NCBI GenBank assembly: GCA_022749755.1
Contig: CM040443.1
Span: 4,317,191-4,381,190, forward strand
Length of the DNA: 64,000 nt
Direction of reading: 5' to 3'
Origin: Azadirachta indica
Taxonomy: Eukaryota > Streptophyta > Magnoliopsida > Sapindales > Meliaceae
Made by a program: the position numbers and the translations under genes. This document shows, piece after piece, positions 50,301 to 61,135 of this stretch. The first letter of the stretch is position 1; the number at the start of each line of letters is the position of its first letter. The notes beneath the pieces were generated by a model. It did no database searches and was not told the DNA's origin. It worked only from the letters and a program-made list of their open reading frames with translations.

Positions 50301-51609
50301 GAGACTGACCTCAAGGAACCGTTTTAGCATTGAAAATGCCAAATGATTTTTGCCGACTAATTTCAAGCAGCTCATACAATCAATGTATGATTCCTCTGAC
50401 TTGCAATGTTTGTAGTGAAGCACAGCCAGCTACTTCAAGTTTCCATACACTAGATGGAAGTTTTGGCAGACGTTCAAGTCTCTTTCAATCATCTAACTCA
50501 ACATTTTTAAGCTTAGAAAGGCGATTAATAATTTCAGGCAATGAGACAAAATTGTTTTTGCTTAGATATGACGTTTGCAAGGAAAGTGCATCCTTCGAAT
50601 TCACAAAAAGTCAAGTCATAAACAGTTCTTGCAATTATGGTGCTTCCTCCAATTCCACGTATAACTACCACGCGCACATCATTAAAATCTGTATTGACAA
50701 GTGACCTCAATTTCTCCAAACATGAATCTACTCCTGCTAGGTCATCAAGAGTCTTTTTTAATGTTATGGGCCTTATCTTCTTGACAATTTCGTGAATAAA
50801 TTCTACTTCATGTCTGTAAAGTGTGATTTAGGAGACAGAAACAATCCTGACAAAAGCCTTTTTCATTATTCTACAGCGAAAGGATAAAAAGCCAATTCTA
50901 TGCTATTAAAATCTGCAGAAATAATCAATCAAGATGAAACTTTCTGCAACTAATTCAATTTAATTGGCTTTCATCTACCATAATAGTAGTATGGTAACAT
51001 TTATTCAGAATAAGATCAATGAAATGATATAAATTAGATGAAAATCTCATCTCATACACATAAATATTTTAAAATGGATACATTGATCTCACAAGAAATT
51101 TGTTGGCTGGTTAGAACTCGGCTCTTTAATATAAAAATAAATGAGAAATAACAATGCATATCTGTCCTTCAATTTCCAACCAGAAAGATTCGCCACCTCT
51201 TCCAAAGCGTACTTTTGCAACTTTTCTATATTCTTCTCAAAAGCTTCTTAAAAATTTCTACATTGTTTCCTAATCAGAGTCGGTTCTACATAATAGAAAA
51301 TTGGAAAAATTATTTGCTATTTGTGTTTTTGTATTCAACAATCTTAACTATCTCATCTAAGTACCATGTCGAATAAGCATAATTTCTCGAGAAAACAATA
51401 ATTAAAAATCTCGATGCTTTAATCGCTTTAAAAAATTTTAGTGAAATAGATTTTCACTCTCTCAAATTCTTTGTCATTCCTAAACACATTAATTCATTTT
51501 TTATTTAAAGCTGCATAGAGATGATCAGCAACACCTTTGTACTTATCTTCACCTCTAAATTAAAATTTAAAAAGACATCATATTTCCAACTACTGAAAGA
51601 AGAAGGCAT
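50301..51609 (-). pseudogene. TIR-NBS-LRR resistance-gene pseudogene, internally deleted
   Basis: Relic of a TNL-type intracellular immune receptor. From a start at 51609 the minus strand reads MPSSFSSWKYDVFLNF, then RGEDKYKGVADHLYAALNKK and INVFRNDKEFERVKIYF of the TIR domain, broken by stops and frameshifts. The TIR end NLSGWKLKDR runs into a mutated donor (GACAG|AT where GT is expected). After an intron (about 50822-51160) comes HEVEFIHEIVKKI, LDDLAGVDSCLEKLRSLV, and a damaged P-loop reading GIGGSTIIART, which lacks the Gly-Lys of GMGGIGKTT. After FEGCTFLANV the sequence jumps at about 50570 to YLSKNNFVSLPEIINRLSKL of a terminal LRR, so nearly all of the NB-ARC and LRR is gone. The tail SCLKLVGKNHLAFSMLKRFL (50320-50380) is the usual post-LRR segment. 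Confidence 0.9.
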
Positions 51610-54600
51610 ATAAGAAACACTTTGAATACTCATGATAGCAACAGATTTTACAAACCAGTTTGGGCCAGATAAATTAAAGTAAAACGTCTAACCCTATGCA
51701 AGCAACTTTTCCCTTAAAATGTGGAAAAGAAAATAAATGGAAGTGACTTCATCTCACAAGTTCATGTACATAATTTTTCTATTTCATTGAAGGGAAAAAA
51801 AATATTTTTAGATTGAGATAGTATATAAGATTTCTGAAACTTTTGGCATATTTTATTAAAGTATGATAATTAGTAGATTAATTCATTAATACTATGCATA
51901 CAAATTATCTCAAACAAACTAATATTATTATGATCAAATCATCGATTTTAATCTAGTTAGTATCATTAGAATTATTGGACTTTAAATCAACTAATGCTAT
52001 TATCATTGTGTTTAATATCAAAATACAGATTTTTGTTTCCTAATCCATAAAGCATACAGCATTAGTATCATTAATACTAAAAATCAAACCAAAAACAAAA
52101 ATGCTGCTAGATTTGCCATTACATGAAAATGGAATATTTTCCTCTCTTTTTTTCCTCTCTCTGATTTTATTTTTGTCGTCTTCTTTTATAACTCAAGATT
52201 TCACCCAAAAATGCATTCAGTTCTATTATTCTAGCTAATAAAAAATCATTTTGAGAAAAATTACAAGATTAATCAACTATGAGAACGTAAAATAATGACT
52301 TACCAATAAAGAAGAAATTCAATTGCATGATTTGCATCACTGCTTCTCAAACTGAAAATAAAAACAGCACATAAAATCATATTAACAAAATCCAAAAATT
52401 AAAAAAAAAGGCTGGATTTCTGAGATTCAAGCTATGGAAATGATAAAATCAATAAACAAAACACTAGAGACAGTTAATTAATTCATTATATGAATGAACT
52501 TACAGCTATGAGTATGTTGCAGAGAAGAAACTGATAAAACTTCACAGGAGCCTCAGAAAAAGAAAGTGGATTCTGTCTTCCATTCGAAACCAAAGATAAA
52601 TCCTCCACTTTCGTATAGGAGACTAACATTTTTTGTTCCTAATCTTTAAACTAATGACAATTTTTACACAATTTTTTTTTTTATCTAGTTAGTATCCCAG
52701 CGTCCTTTGTTCCACTTTTAAGAACGCATATTCTTATACCCTATAGCCTATCGCCTACATGATAATATGACTACGAGTCTAGGAGGGACTAGAATGCTGT
52801 AACTAATAAAATCATCCTTATATTGTTATTTAGTTAACGTTTTCAACGTTAATGTGTCAAAAAGTTGTCGGCCGTAAGGATGACGGTTATGGAGTAATAA
52901 CATTTGGGTGCCAATTGCTTGACAAAATAATAAATCAGAACAAATATGTGTTTCCGAATCAAACGAGTCCTTTTTCTAAAATACAAAATAAGAAAGAAAA
53001 AGTGATGTGGACTGTTATAATGACGATTCTATCCTTCATTATATATATATATATATATGTGTATTAAACAGTAGCACCATATCGTATGTTAAGAAATGCC
53101 CTTATAAAATTTAAAAGGAAATGAGGAATTGGATTTTGTTAAAAGATTTGAAACATTGTACTTTGAGCATGTGCAAAATAATTGCCACCGGCTTGAAGTC
53201 AAACAAGTGGAGATAAAGGCGAATAAAAAAAAAAAAATTGAAGTGGTTCACATGGAGATAACACTAGCTTAGCCCAAATTATTCACGTGGAGATAACACT
53301 AGTTTAGCCCAAATTATCTCATGTTTAATTATTAAAAAATTTCATTTAACAGAACAACAGGCTATTCTTAAAAAAATTTTAATTTGGTTAGGCCAACAGT
53401 ATTATTTTTACCCCCCCAAAACAAATAAAAATTGGATTTTTTTTGCTAATCATATAAAAATTGAGCTTTCTTACATTTGTAATATATTTAAAAATAATAT
53501 CAGAGAATTCCTTTCTCTTCTGTATTACCTTTTTATTTTATGTTTATTAATTTAAATCAGTTATGAGGTTTGCTTTAAAAAAAAATAAATAATATCCTAT
53601 GTATCAGATGTGATTTTTAATTTAATACTTTTGGATCTAATTAAAGCAACATTGAAAAGTTGAAATCTGATCAAAATTTTATTGAAGATTTTTGACTTTG
53701 ATGATCCACAACTTAACCACAGTCTTCTTCAGACTCCAACAAGAGCTCTAAATCAGATACCGTCGCAAGTAGTTTGTGACGTAAAGAAAATAAAATAAAA
53801 AATAAAAAAATAAAAATAATTTTCAAATAAGATCTATTGACTATTCTACCACCTTTTTTTTTTTCATTATTTGTGACCTTTAACCTGTGTTGGCAGTGTA
53901 CTGACATAAATACCCCTCGTTTTTGTTAAGGGAATTTCTCTATGGATGTAGGTCACGTAGTGTGAAACTATTTGATGATGATAATAATAATAATATATTA
54001 TTTTACTAATATTATTATTATTTAATTAGTGCTATAACAACTAATTTTGTTATTTTTGTGATTACTAAGTTTTCCAATTTAATATAAACGATGCTGTATG
54101 GTATTATTCATTTGAGAGGAGAGATAAATACCGTAACAAAGAGAATATAATCATCATCAAATACTATGAATTGTCAAAATTCCACATTAATAGATTGACA
54201 AACGCTCTCATTTAGACTAAAAGGAAACTTCCTTTACCAAATGAAATTTCTTGGGTTGGGTTGGGTTGGTTTTAATGTGAAAAGCCTCGCATATTCTCCT
54301 TCCCTTTTAGGGGAAACACGTGGTCGGTAAAATACTGAGGCTATAATTATGATCTTTAAACTACATTAATATAGCATTAAGACTTTAAACTACTAAGCCC
54401 AATACAAGTGCTTCAAAGACACCTCAATACAGATTAATAAATTATTACAGAAATTAAATCCTATGCAGAACTCAGAGAGATTTTCCTGTCTGATTTGATT
54501 GCTTGTAAATGAAGAGTAGAAAACAAATGAAATATCTGCACAAACATATCTCGAGTTACAACAAAATCGAAGTTTAACAGCAAGCAAGTATTACCAATGA

Positions 54601-54693
54601 TTGGCTGCAGCTAATTAAGCCAATCTTATTCCATTAACTAGCTGGGCAAATTCTGCGTGGGGCTGGTTTCTTCATTACCAGCAGAGCAGTGTA
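51610..54693. other. Spacer between TNL relic and membrane-protein gene
   Basis: AT-rich with no supported gene. It may hold the leader and upstream intron of the TNL relic (to about 52640). There is a tandem 35-36 bp duplication at 53246-53316 (TTCAC.TGGAGATAACACTA in each unit), a (TA)n tract at 53041-53058 and poly-T/poly-C runs. The short frames at 52852 and 53713 have no recognisable content. Confidence 0.5.
53246..53316. repeat. Tandem ~36-bp duplication
   Basis: Units 53246-53280 and 53281-53316 share TTCAC.TGGAGATAACACTAG and TTAGCCCAAATTAT with three differences. It is a recent slip or unequal-exchange duplication. Confidence 0.85.
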
Positions 54694-55185
54694 CTACCCT
54701 ACTGCAATGCGAGGAGGCCGCGGTTCTTCTGGGTTATCATTTTGCTGCTGGGCGCAACTGATAACAAAAGTGGGAATTGATTTCAGGCTGACAACAAACC
54801 CGTTGAGAAAGAACTTGAGTGAATCCCGAAGCAGCCCATGCCATGGAAATGTAATTATTAGCATAAAAAAAGCAAACCAGAACAGATGAGGCGGCAAAAA
54901 GATGGAAGCAAGTACTGACAAAGCCACAGGAATTGAGAAATATCCGGCTCGGATAATGATTGGATGAGCAGAGAGATGGAGATTCACTGATGTTAAGAGG
55001 AATAAAAATATCAATAAAATTACAAGAAACAAGGATACAAGTTTCCAGACGTGGAACTGATCGATCGTGGAAATAATAACCAGGACTGAAGTAGGACCAG
55101 TTGCGCCTTGGGAAGTTGGCAGAAGAAGAAGGATGAGATTTATTAATGGAGGAAACAAGTATCTTATATCTATGATGAAATCCAT
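54694..55185 (-). CDS. Small multi-pass membrane protein, unrecognised
   Basis: An uninterrupted 163-codon frame. The protein starts MDFIIDIRYLFPPL and has hydrophobic segments near residues 10-24, 46-68 and 80-115 (the last long enough for two helices), then a short amphipathic part and a polar tail (QQQNDNPEEPRPPRIAVG). G+C is well above the neighbouring spacers, the frame is long for this AT-rich DNA, and a TATA box lies about 95 bp upstream of the ATG. I do not recognise the family. The overlapping frame at 54737-55282 on the same strand is less likely: it starts upstream of the TATA-proximal region and its composition is irregular. A spliced gene with further exons cannot be excluded. 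Confidence 0.55.
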   Translation of the reverse strand: MDFIIDIRYLFPPLINLILLLLPTSQGATGPTSVLVIISTIDQFHVWKLVSLFLVILLIFLFLLTSVNLHLSAHPIIIRAGYFSIPVALSVLASIFLPPHLFWFAFFMLIITFPWHGLLRDSLKFFLNGFVVSLKSIPTFVISCAQQQNDNPEEPRPPRIAVG

Positions 55186-55280
55186 GATATACAGAGCAGG
55201 AGCAACCGACCAAAGATTTAATGGAGCAGCAGAAATTTATACTGAAATATTGATCCTGAGGTAGGAGGAGGTGATTCCAC

Positions 55281-55287
55281 ATTTATA
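55281..55287 (-). promoter_or_regulatory. TATA box of the membrane-protein gene
   Basis: TATAAAT on the minus strand about 95 bp before the ATG at 55185, followed by a purine/pyrimidine-balanced leader. Confidence 0.45.
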
Positions 55288-55309
55288 CTGATATATATCA
55301 ATATATTGT

Positions 55310-55560
55310 GGAGGATGCAATTTGGTCCCCCCCGAATATTGATCCCTGAGATGTCATGTTGCATGTTGGTGCCGCCCGGTGACAGAAAATGTCGACCCAG
55401 GAGGATGTGGAAACGTTGGTCCCACGCGGAGGTTGTGGAAAATATTTATCCTGGAGGATGCATGTAATGTTGGTCTGGCCGCTGGTAGCGTTAAAATATT
55501 GATCCTGGAGGACTACATTTCTTATGTTTTTGAATTGTGAGGCCCTGAGGGGGGAAGTAA
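55310..55560. repeat. GC-rich degenerate minisatellite, about five units
   Basis: GGAGGATG recurs at 55310, 55400 and 55453, with GGAGGAC at 55507 and a weaker unit starting near 55356. Between them recur TGTTGGTCC-like and AATATTGATCCTG-like segments. Spacing is about 45-54 bp. The block is strikingly G+C-rich for this window, directly upstream of the membrane-protein gene. Confidence 0.7.
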
Positions 55561-56567
55561 GGTCTCGCCACTAGATTATTAGAGGGTAATTTTTTTTTTT
55601 TAATATTACACATTATATGTATAATATATTAATATTAGATTGGAAATCTATTGAAAATCAAAAGTTTTGATCAAGTCGAGTCTAGTATCGGTATCGTCCG
55701 GATATCTACACTCAATTTAAGCGATGTCTACCTTCACAGGGAGAAGTACGTGCCCTCACGAACGAAGTAATTTTTCTACATTTAAATTTGGTGGGAGTCC
55801 CATATAAGATGAAAAAATTCTCTTACCATTTGCATGGGAAGGGAATTGAAACTGGCACTCCTCCATATGGGCTTATTAATCTTTAGATAGATAGAAAAAT
55901 TAAAGAATATACAAATTTTTATAAATAGTATTACTGAAATATCATTGTCATACATGAAATATTTTTACAAAAATAAATTATAAGAAACATATAAAAATAA
56001 TATAATAAACTATTTCATTACTCTGTATAGTTAGATTTTGTATAATATATATATATATATATATATATGCAAACTATAACCAACTCTTAGAGACTAGATA
56101 TAAGTACAAGAGTTTATATTTTTAGTATTCTTGAAAATCAAAATAAATATAAAATTGTAACAGTTGTAAAATAAAATAAAATGTTAAATATAAGTAAGAG
56201 AATAAATTTTTCTAAAAAAAATTAGTATTTATTAAATACTTCAACTATTTGTACTTTTAAAATTAAGTGATAAAGATACATCTTTAATTAAAAAAATTAA
56301 TTAGGAAAATTCAAAAGAAATGGTTTTTATTTGAATACTTTCTTACCCGTTATTATATAATACAAATTTGAATGTTTAAACTTTGTTAAAATGGCTATAC
56401 TAGAATTATTAGATAATCTCTACATATGTGTATCATTTTTATGTCTAATATAATGTCATAAAAAATTACAATATTAGACTATTTTTTCAATATTTAAAAT
56501 TAACTTATTTTTTGTTTGCATGTTAACCCAATATAATAGATATTGAATCCATATTAAGAACAAAAAT
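55561..56567. other. Spacer, probable transposon scrap then AT-rich DNA
   Basis: 55660-55880 is GC-moderate (GAGTCTAGTATCGGTATCG ... GGTGGGAGTCCCATATAAG) and looks like non-coding transposon sequence. After that comes AT-rich DNA with a (TA)n tract at 56046-56068. No gene is seen. Confidence 0.4.
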
Positions 56568-59533
56568 CCAAAAAATAAAGGGTAAAGGTTTAAATTCATA
56601 AAGCATTAATTAATATTTTTTATTTAGGTCAAATTCAATGAAAAGTCTTTTATGAGAAGTCATATTTCATCTGAATTATATATAAGGTAGAATACTGAAT
56701 CATCTCTAATTAAAATTTCATTAAATTCTATATTATCTTTAATTAGATGACAAAATTTACTGGTTGATAGTAGGTGACAAAATTTGATATCAACAGTTGG
56801 AACCGTCTGTGAGAAAAGAACAAAAAGTCAATTTCTTATTATTTAAGAAGAGTTTATCATTGCAACAAAATTTTGTGGTAAAGCATAATGTATAAATTTA
56901 TTTTTTGTTATATTAATTGCATGTATGGATTTATTTTTGTTTCTATTAATTGCATATATAGATTTATTTTTATTTCTATTAATTACATCCATGGTTCAAT
57001 ATTTGATATCGATAATTATACATATTGATTTATCGAATCGTAGGATAATTAATTGATATAAATATATTACTGTAGTTAATTCAATGTTAAAATGTGTATA
57101 AATATCTGAGATATAATATAACTATCGTATTTAAACTCTCGCCTAATATATTGTATATAGTTATTTTAGAATTGCTATTTTACAGTTTTTGAAGTTTACA
57201 ATTTTAGGAACTCAAGTAATTATCTAATAAGCTTGATCGCAATTCGTATATTACTCGGTGAAATTGCTTTTACAAGTGAATGGCATTTGATAAGTTCGTT
57301 GATTAACAGTGAATTTTGATGCTTTGATTGGAACTATGGATGCATTGAATATCAACTTACGTGTATAGACATCTAATATTTATGAATCAATTTATTACGA
57401 AATGGTATACACATATGCCACCTGTCTTTATTTTTTTTAAAGTCGTATGCTACCTGTTTTGATTACAAGGGCGTTGATTAAATCTTTACAATTCAAAGCT
57501 AAAATATAATTAACAATATAAGATTATTCTACACGTAAGTTGATATTCAATGCAGCTACTTTTATATATGTATAGGCAGACATATATACCTTATAGAATT
57601 GACTGCATGTCAGATTGAAATCTTAAACTAACTGGTTTGATGGTTAGATAGGAGTATTAATTAATTGTAACCACATTTAGTTGGCTGTCTACGTTACAAA
57701 GATGCTTATAAGATATTGTTTAAAGTTTTATGTTAAATATTTTAGTTTTTACTTAAGATTTAATGAAGTTTTATTGTCTTAGATTCTATAGAACTAGAGT
57801 TAAAGGATATTTTCAGTGAGAAATTATTTTGTGAGATACGTAATTTAATTGTATTAACAATTTGGTAGGTTGATTAGTTTAAATAAAATAAAGTAATATT
57901 AAAAAAATAAAAATAAAAAATCCTTGAACTAAAAAAAAGATTGAAAAAATACATAATTCAAATTAAATATTAGTTAATTCTATTTTAAAATATCATCCAT
58001 AGTAATAATAAATATTATTAGAATACTTAAATATCATTGAGCTCTAAAAACAACATCAACTGAGTTCTGTATAAATATCACCTAATTAATAATAAATATC
58101 ATTCGAGTTTAGAGGCAAATATAATTTGAATATAATATTTACATTTTATATACCTTCATATATTAATTATTTATTCTTTTTTACTTTAAATACTTATCTT
58201 TTAAGGCAAAATTGTCTGAATCTTTAATATTGATCTTAATGACTTATTAAAATAATTCTTATATAATTAATAATTTTCAATTATCTGTATATAGCCAAAA
58301 ATTTATTTATAAATTTATTCTAAGCATACTATACTTGTGTGTTAAATTGAAGATACTATAATTCTTAATTCATTATAATATAATTTTAAATTATCTTCAT
58401 AGTTTTTTGTTCTCCATTTATAACGATATAATTATTTTTATAATTTTAAAAAAAATTCATCTATTACTATCATGAATAAAGAAATAATAATAATAATACA
58501 GATATCATGACTAGTTATTTCTATTTAACTATGAGAAGAATAAGTATTATTAAAAATAATTGGATATGTTAAGTTGATATTGATTTTTTTTTTTATAGAA
58601 AATCTATGCTTTGAATAGATAATATTACACTCACCAAATAAGTTTCTATTATCGTTTAATTTATACTCTCCTCTAATCATTTTCTATATATTGTGAGTTG
58701 GTGACATGTTTAATTTATTTACATCATAAAAGTGTTTTGAGCATATATGCCATCATTTATTTTTTTATGTTTCATTAATTTTTGGCACTTTTTTGTATAA
58801 ACTTTCATAACTCACCATTTTTGAGAGAAGAAAAGTAAAAAAGCAACAATCCATCTCTGCGGTGATAGCTGCAATGCCATCATTAGAAAGGAAGCAAGAA
58901 CTTTGAACTTAATACCATTCAATCTCATTGTTTGATCTCACCATTCGTCGACAAAAAGTCATATATCTTTACATGACTTGTTGGAAACTAAAAAGGTCAA
59001 AAGTCGTGAGTAAGCTATTTAGGAATTTAAGATGTACTCGTCATATTATGTTAATTAGAGCCTCTTTAATAAATACCTGCTCTTTGTCATTCATCGAATA
59101 CTAAAATGTTAGCTACTTCATTTAAAATTATCATATAAAAGAGAGTAAGTGATTTTAGAGAATTTGGTAACAAAATATTGGATTTTCGAGGTCTTCATTA
59201 GTTTCAAATGGTAACTATGTTATTTTTGAAAAGCCGAAAAAAAAAAAGATAAATGCTCAAATTCATAAAACATTAATCAGCATTTTTTATTTAGGTCAAA
59301 CCTAACGAAGAATTTTTTGAGGTAAGTAATATTTCATCTGAATTATAGGTAAAACAGAATACTGAATTTTTTCTAATTAAAATTCCATCAAATCCTAAAT
59401 TATCTCCAATTAGAATTGCACTTGAATTAATTTTTCAAATATTATATAAGAAAAAAAAAGAGAAGAAATAGATATTTTTCTCATAAAAATAAATTTATTA
59501 GTTTATATCAGATGACGAAATTTGGTATCAACA
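56568..59533 (+). mobile_element. Decayed non-coding LTR retroelement
   Basis: Two direct repeats frame the element: about 56568-56795 and 59236-59533. Shared blocks include AAATTCATAAA.CATTAAT, TTTTTTATTTAGGTCAAA, ATATTTCATCTGAATTATA and a common end GACAAAATTTG.TATCAACA. The left copy is followed by GTTGGAACCGTCTGTGAGAA, a decayed form of the TTGGCGCCGTCTGTGGGAA sequence found after the 5' LTR of many plant Ty3/gypsy elements. The ~2.4 kb interior has no coding sequence, so it was either non-autonomous or is fully decayed. The right repeat has ~70 bp missing from the left. Orientation follows the primer-binding-site side. Confidence 0.6.
57341..57554. repeat. Inverted repeat with perfect 25-bp arms
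   Basis: Arms at 57341-57365 (TGCATTGAATATCAACTTAC onward) and 57530-57554 are exact reverse complements, separated by 164 bp. The strict identity contrasts with the heavy decay of the surrounding element. Could be a MITE, a young hairpin or a small-RNA precursor. Confidence 0.85.
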
Positions 59534-60063
59534 TACAAAATACTGCTATTCATTGAAATTCGTTAAAATGATATTTTGTCTTGCACAATAATACATTCAT
59601 AAATTCATACATAAATACACGTCGTGCAAATTTATTTGAGAATAATAATAATAATAATATATTAATAAAATTTCAAAAAAAGGCTCTCGCTTATACTAAT
59701 ATTCTCAAGTGAAATTATCTTCATTTGTGTAGTGTGACGCGCACATATTTAGTAGTCTTTATTCTGTATTTCTGCAACAAAGAGAGAAGAATAATTCAGA
59801 TGAAAAACTCATGGATTAATATTATGTCCACAAATGTCACCAGTGATAATATTTGGGTGTTTCTGATAAAATTTTTTTATTAGACTCTTATTTATTAATT
59901 ACTTTAATTAAAAATAATAAGCTTAGGTGAAATCTCATAATATTTGTGGGTTTTTGGTGATTGTGATTGATGATGGAGGAAGACACAGTTGTATCAATAA
60001 GGAGGAAAAAGTAAAATAGAGAAAGAAGATGATAAAGATTAATTAAAAAGTATAAACTGCCAA
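59534..60063. other. Spacer between LTR element and LpxC duplicate
   Basis: AT-rich with an (AAT)n-like run near 59642-59660 and a short GTGACGCGCACA motif near 59736. No gene is seen. Confidence 0.5.
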
Positions 60064-61101
60064 TATTTCAATTCACTATTTCCACAAGTGCCAAGCCTAT
60101 CTGATGATTGTAGAGAGGAAGGGACAACTGAAACAGAGGCTTCGTTCTTGATGTGAGTATTACTGCCAACATGTTCACTGTCCTTGCCCTCTCAGTTCCA
60201 CTAAGTTAAAAGATGCTTACTGTGTATAAACTGCAAAGCAGAATCAGTATGCAGATCTCTGATCTCCAACTATACAACTTTAGGAACTTTCGAAAAGTTT
60301 GGATCAAATAACGCCTGATAGTCGACGTGCAAAATCAACATGCAGTGCGTGGCCCCCCCGCAGTTTGTGGAAAGTTTTTGTTTGCGACTTGACCAAATGT
60401 TTTCTCTTTGAAGTTCGACAATCATGCAGTCTCATGCTACAGTGGAGAAACTAATTGTTTCATGTCCCGTTTTGGATCATACAGTTGACTTAAATTGAAT
60501 TGGAAGAATTTCACTAAATAAGCTGTAGTTGTAAGTAGACAGTTTTGACACTACTGATAAACAGGTCAGATTCGAAATGTTACATCAGAATAACTATTTA
60601 TCTTAAAACAAACCACCAACATGAATTGTCGTCCTAGCAAAGAATGTGACACTTAAAACTGCCTATATTGATCAAACAAAAATGTTGTCAGACAGAAGAG
60701 GCATCAGAAGTCTACAGAGAATTACGGGTGATGTCACTTCTGATAAATTTGGAAGCTGTCCAAATCAGATTGCACGGGGGCAAAAAATCAACTCTCACTA
60801 GAACGCTTATAATGCTTACTATAACTTTTCCCATGAATTATGTCATTACCCTCAATTGTCTTACTGTGATGCAAATTTTTCCATCAAAGTATTGGGGAGA
60901 TGGTTCATAATAGATTAGTTCATAAGAGCAAAACGTTTAGTTTCTGGTCAAAAGCAAGCATAATTAGTCGTGTACCCTTCTTTACATCTTGATGATCATA
61001 AACTAACGTCAAATCACCATATTGAAACAATAGCAATAATTTAGTACATGTTCTTACATTATAGATTAAATATCAACAATTTTCCTCTGCAAAGATTATA
61101 G

Positions 61102-61135
<34 letters not shown>

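Noticed and set aside
54737..55282. Overlapping 181-codon minus-strand frame
   Set aside because: It starts at the TATA box itself and has irregular composition; the 163-codon frame has coherent membrane helices.
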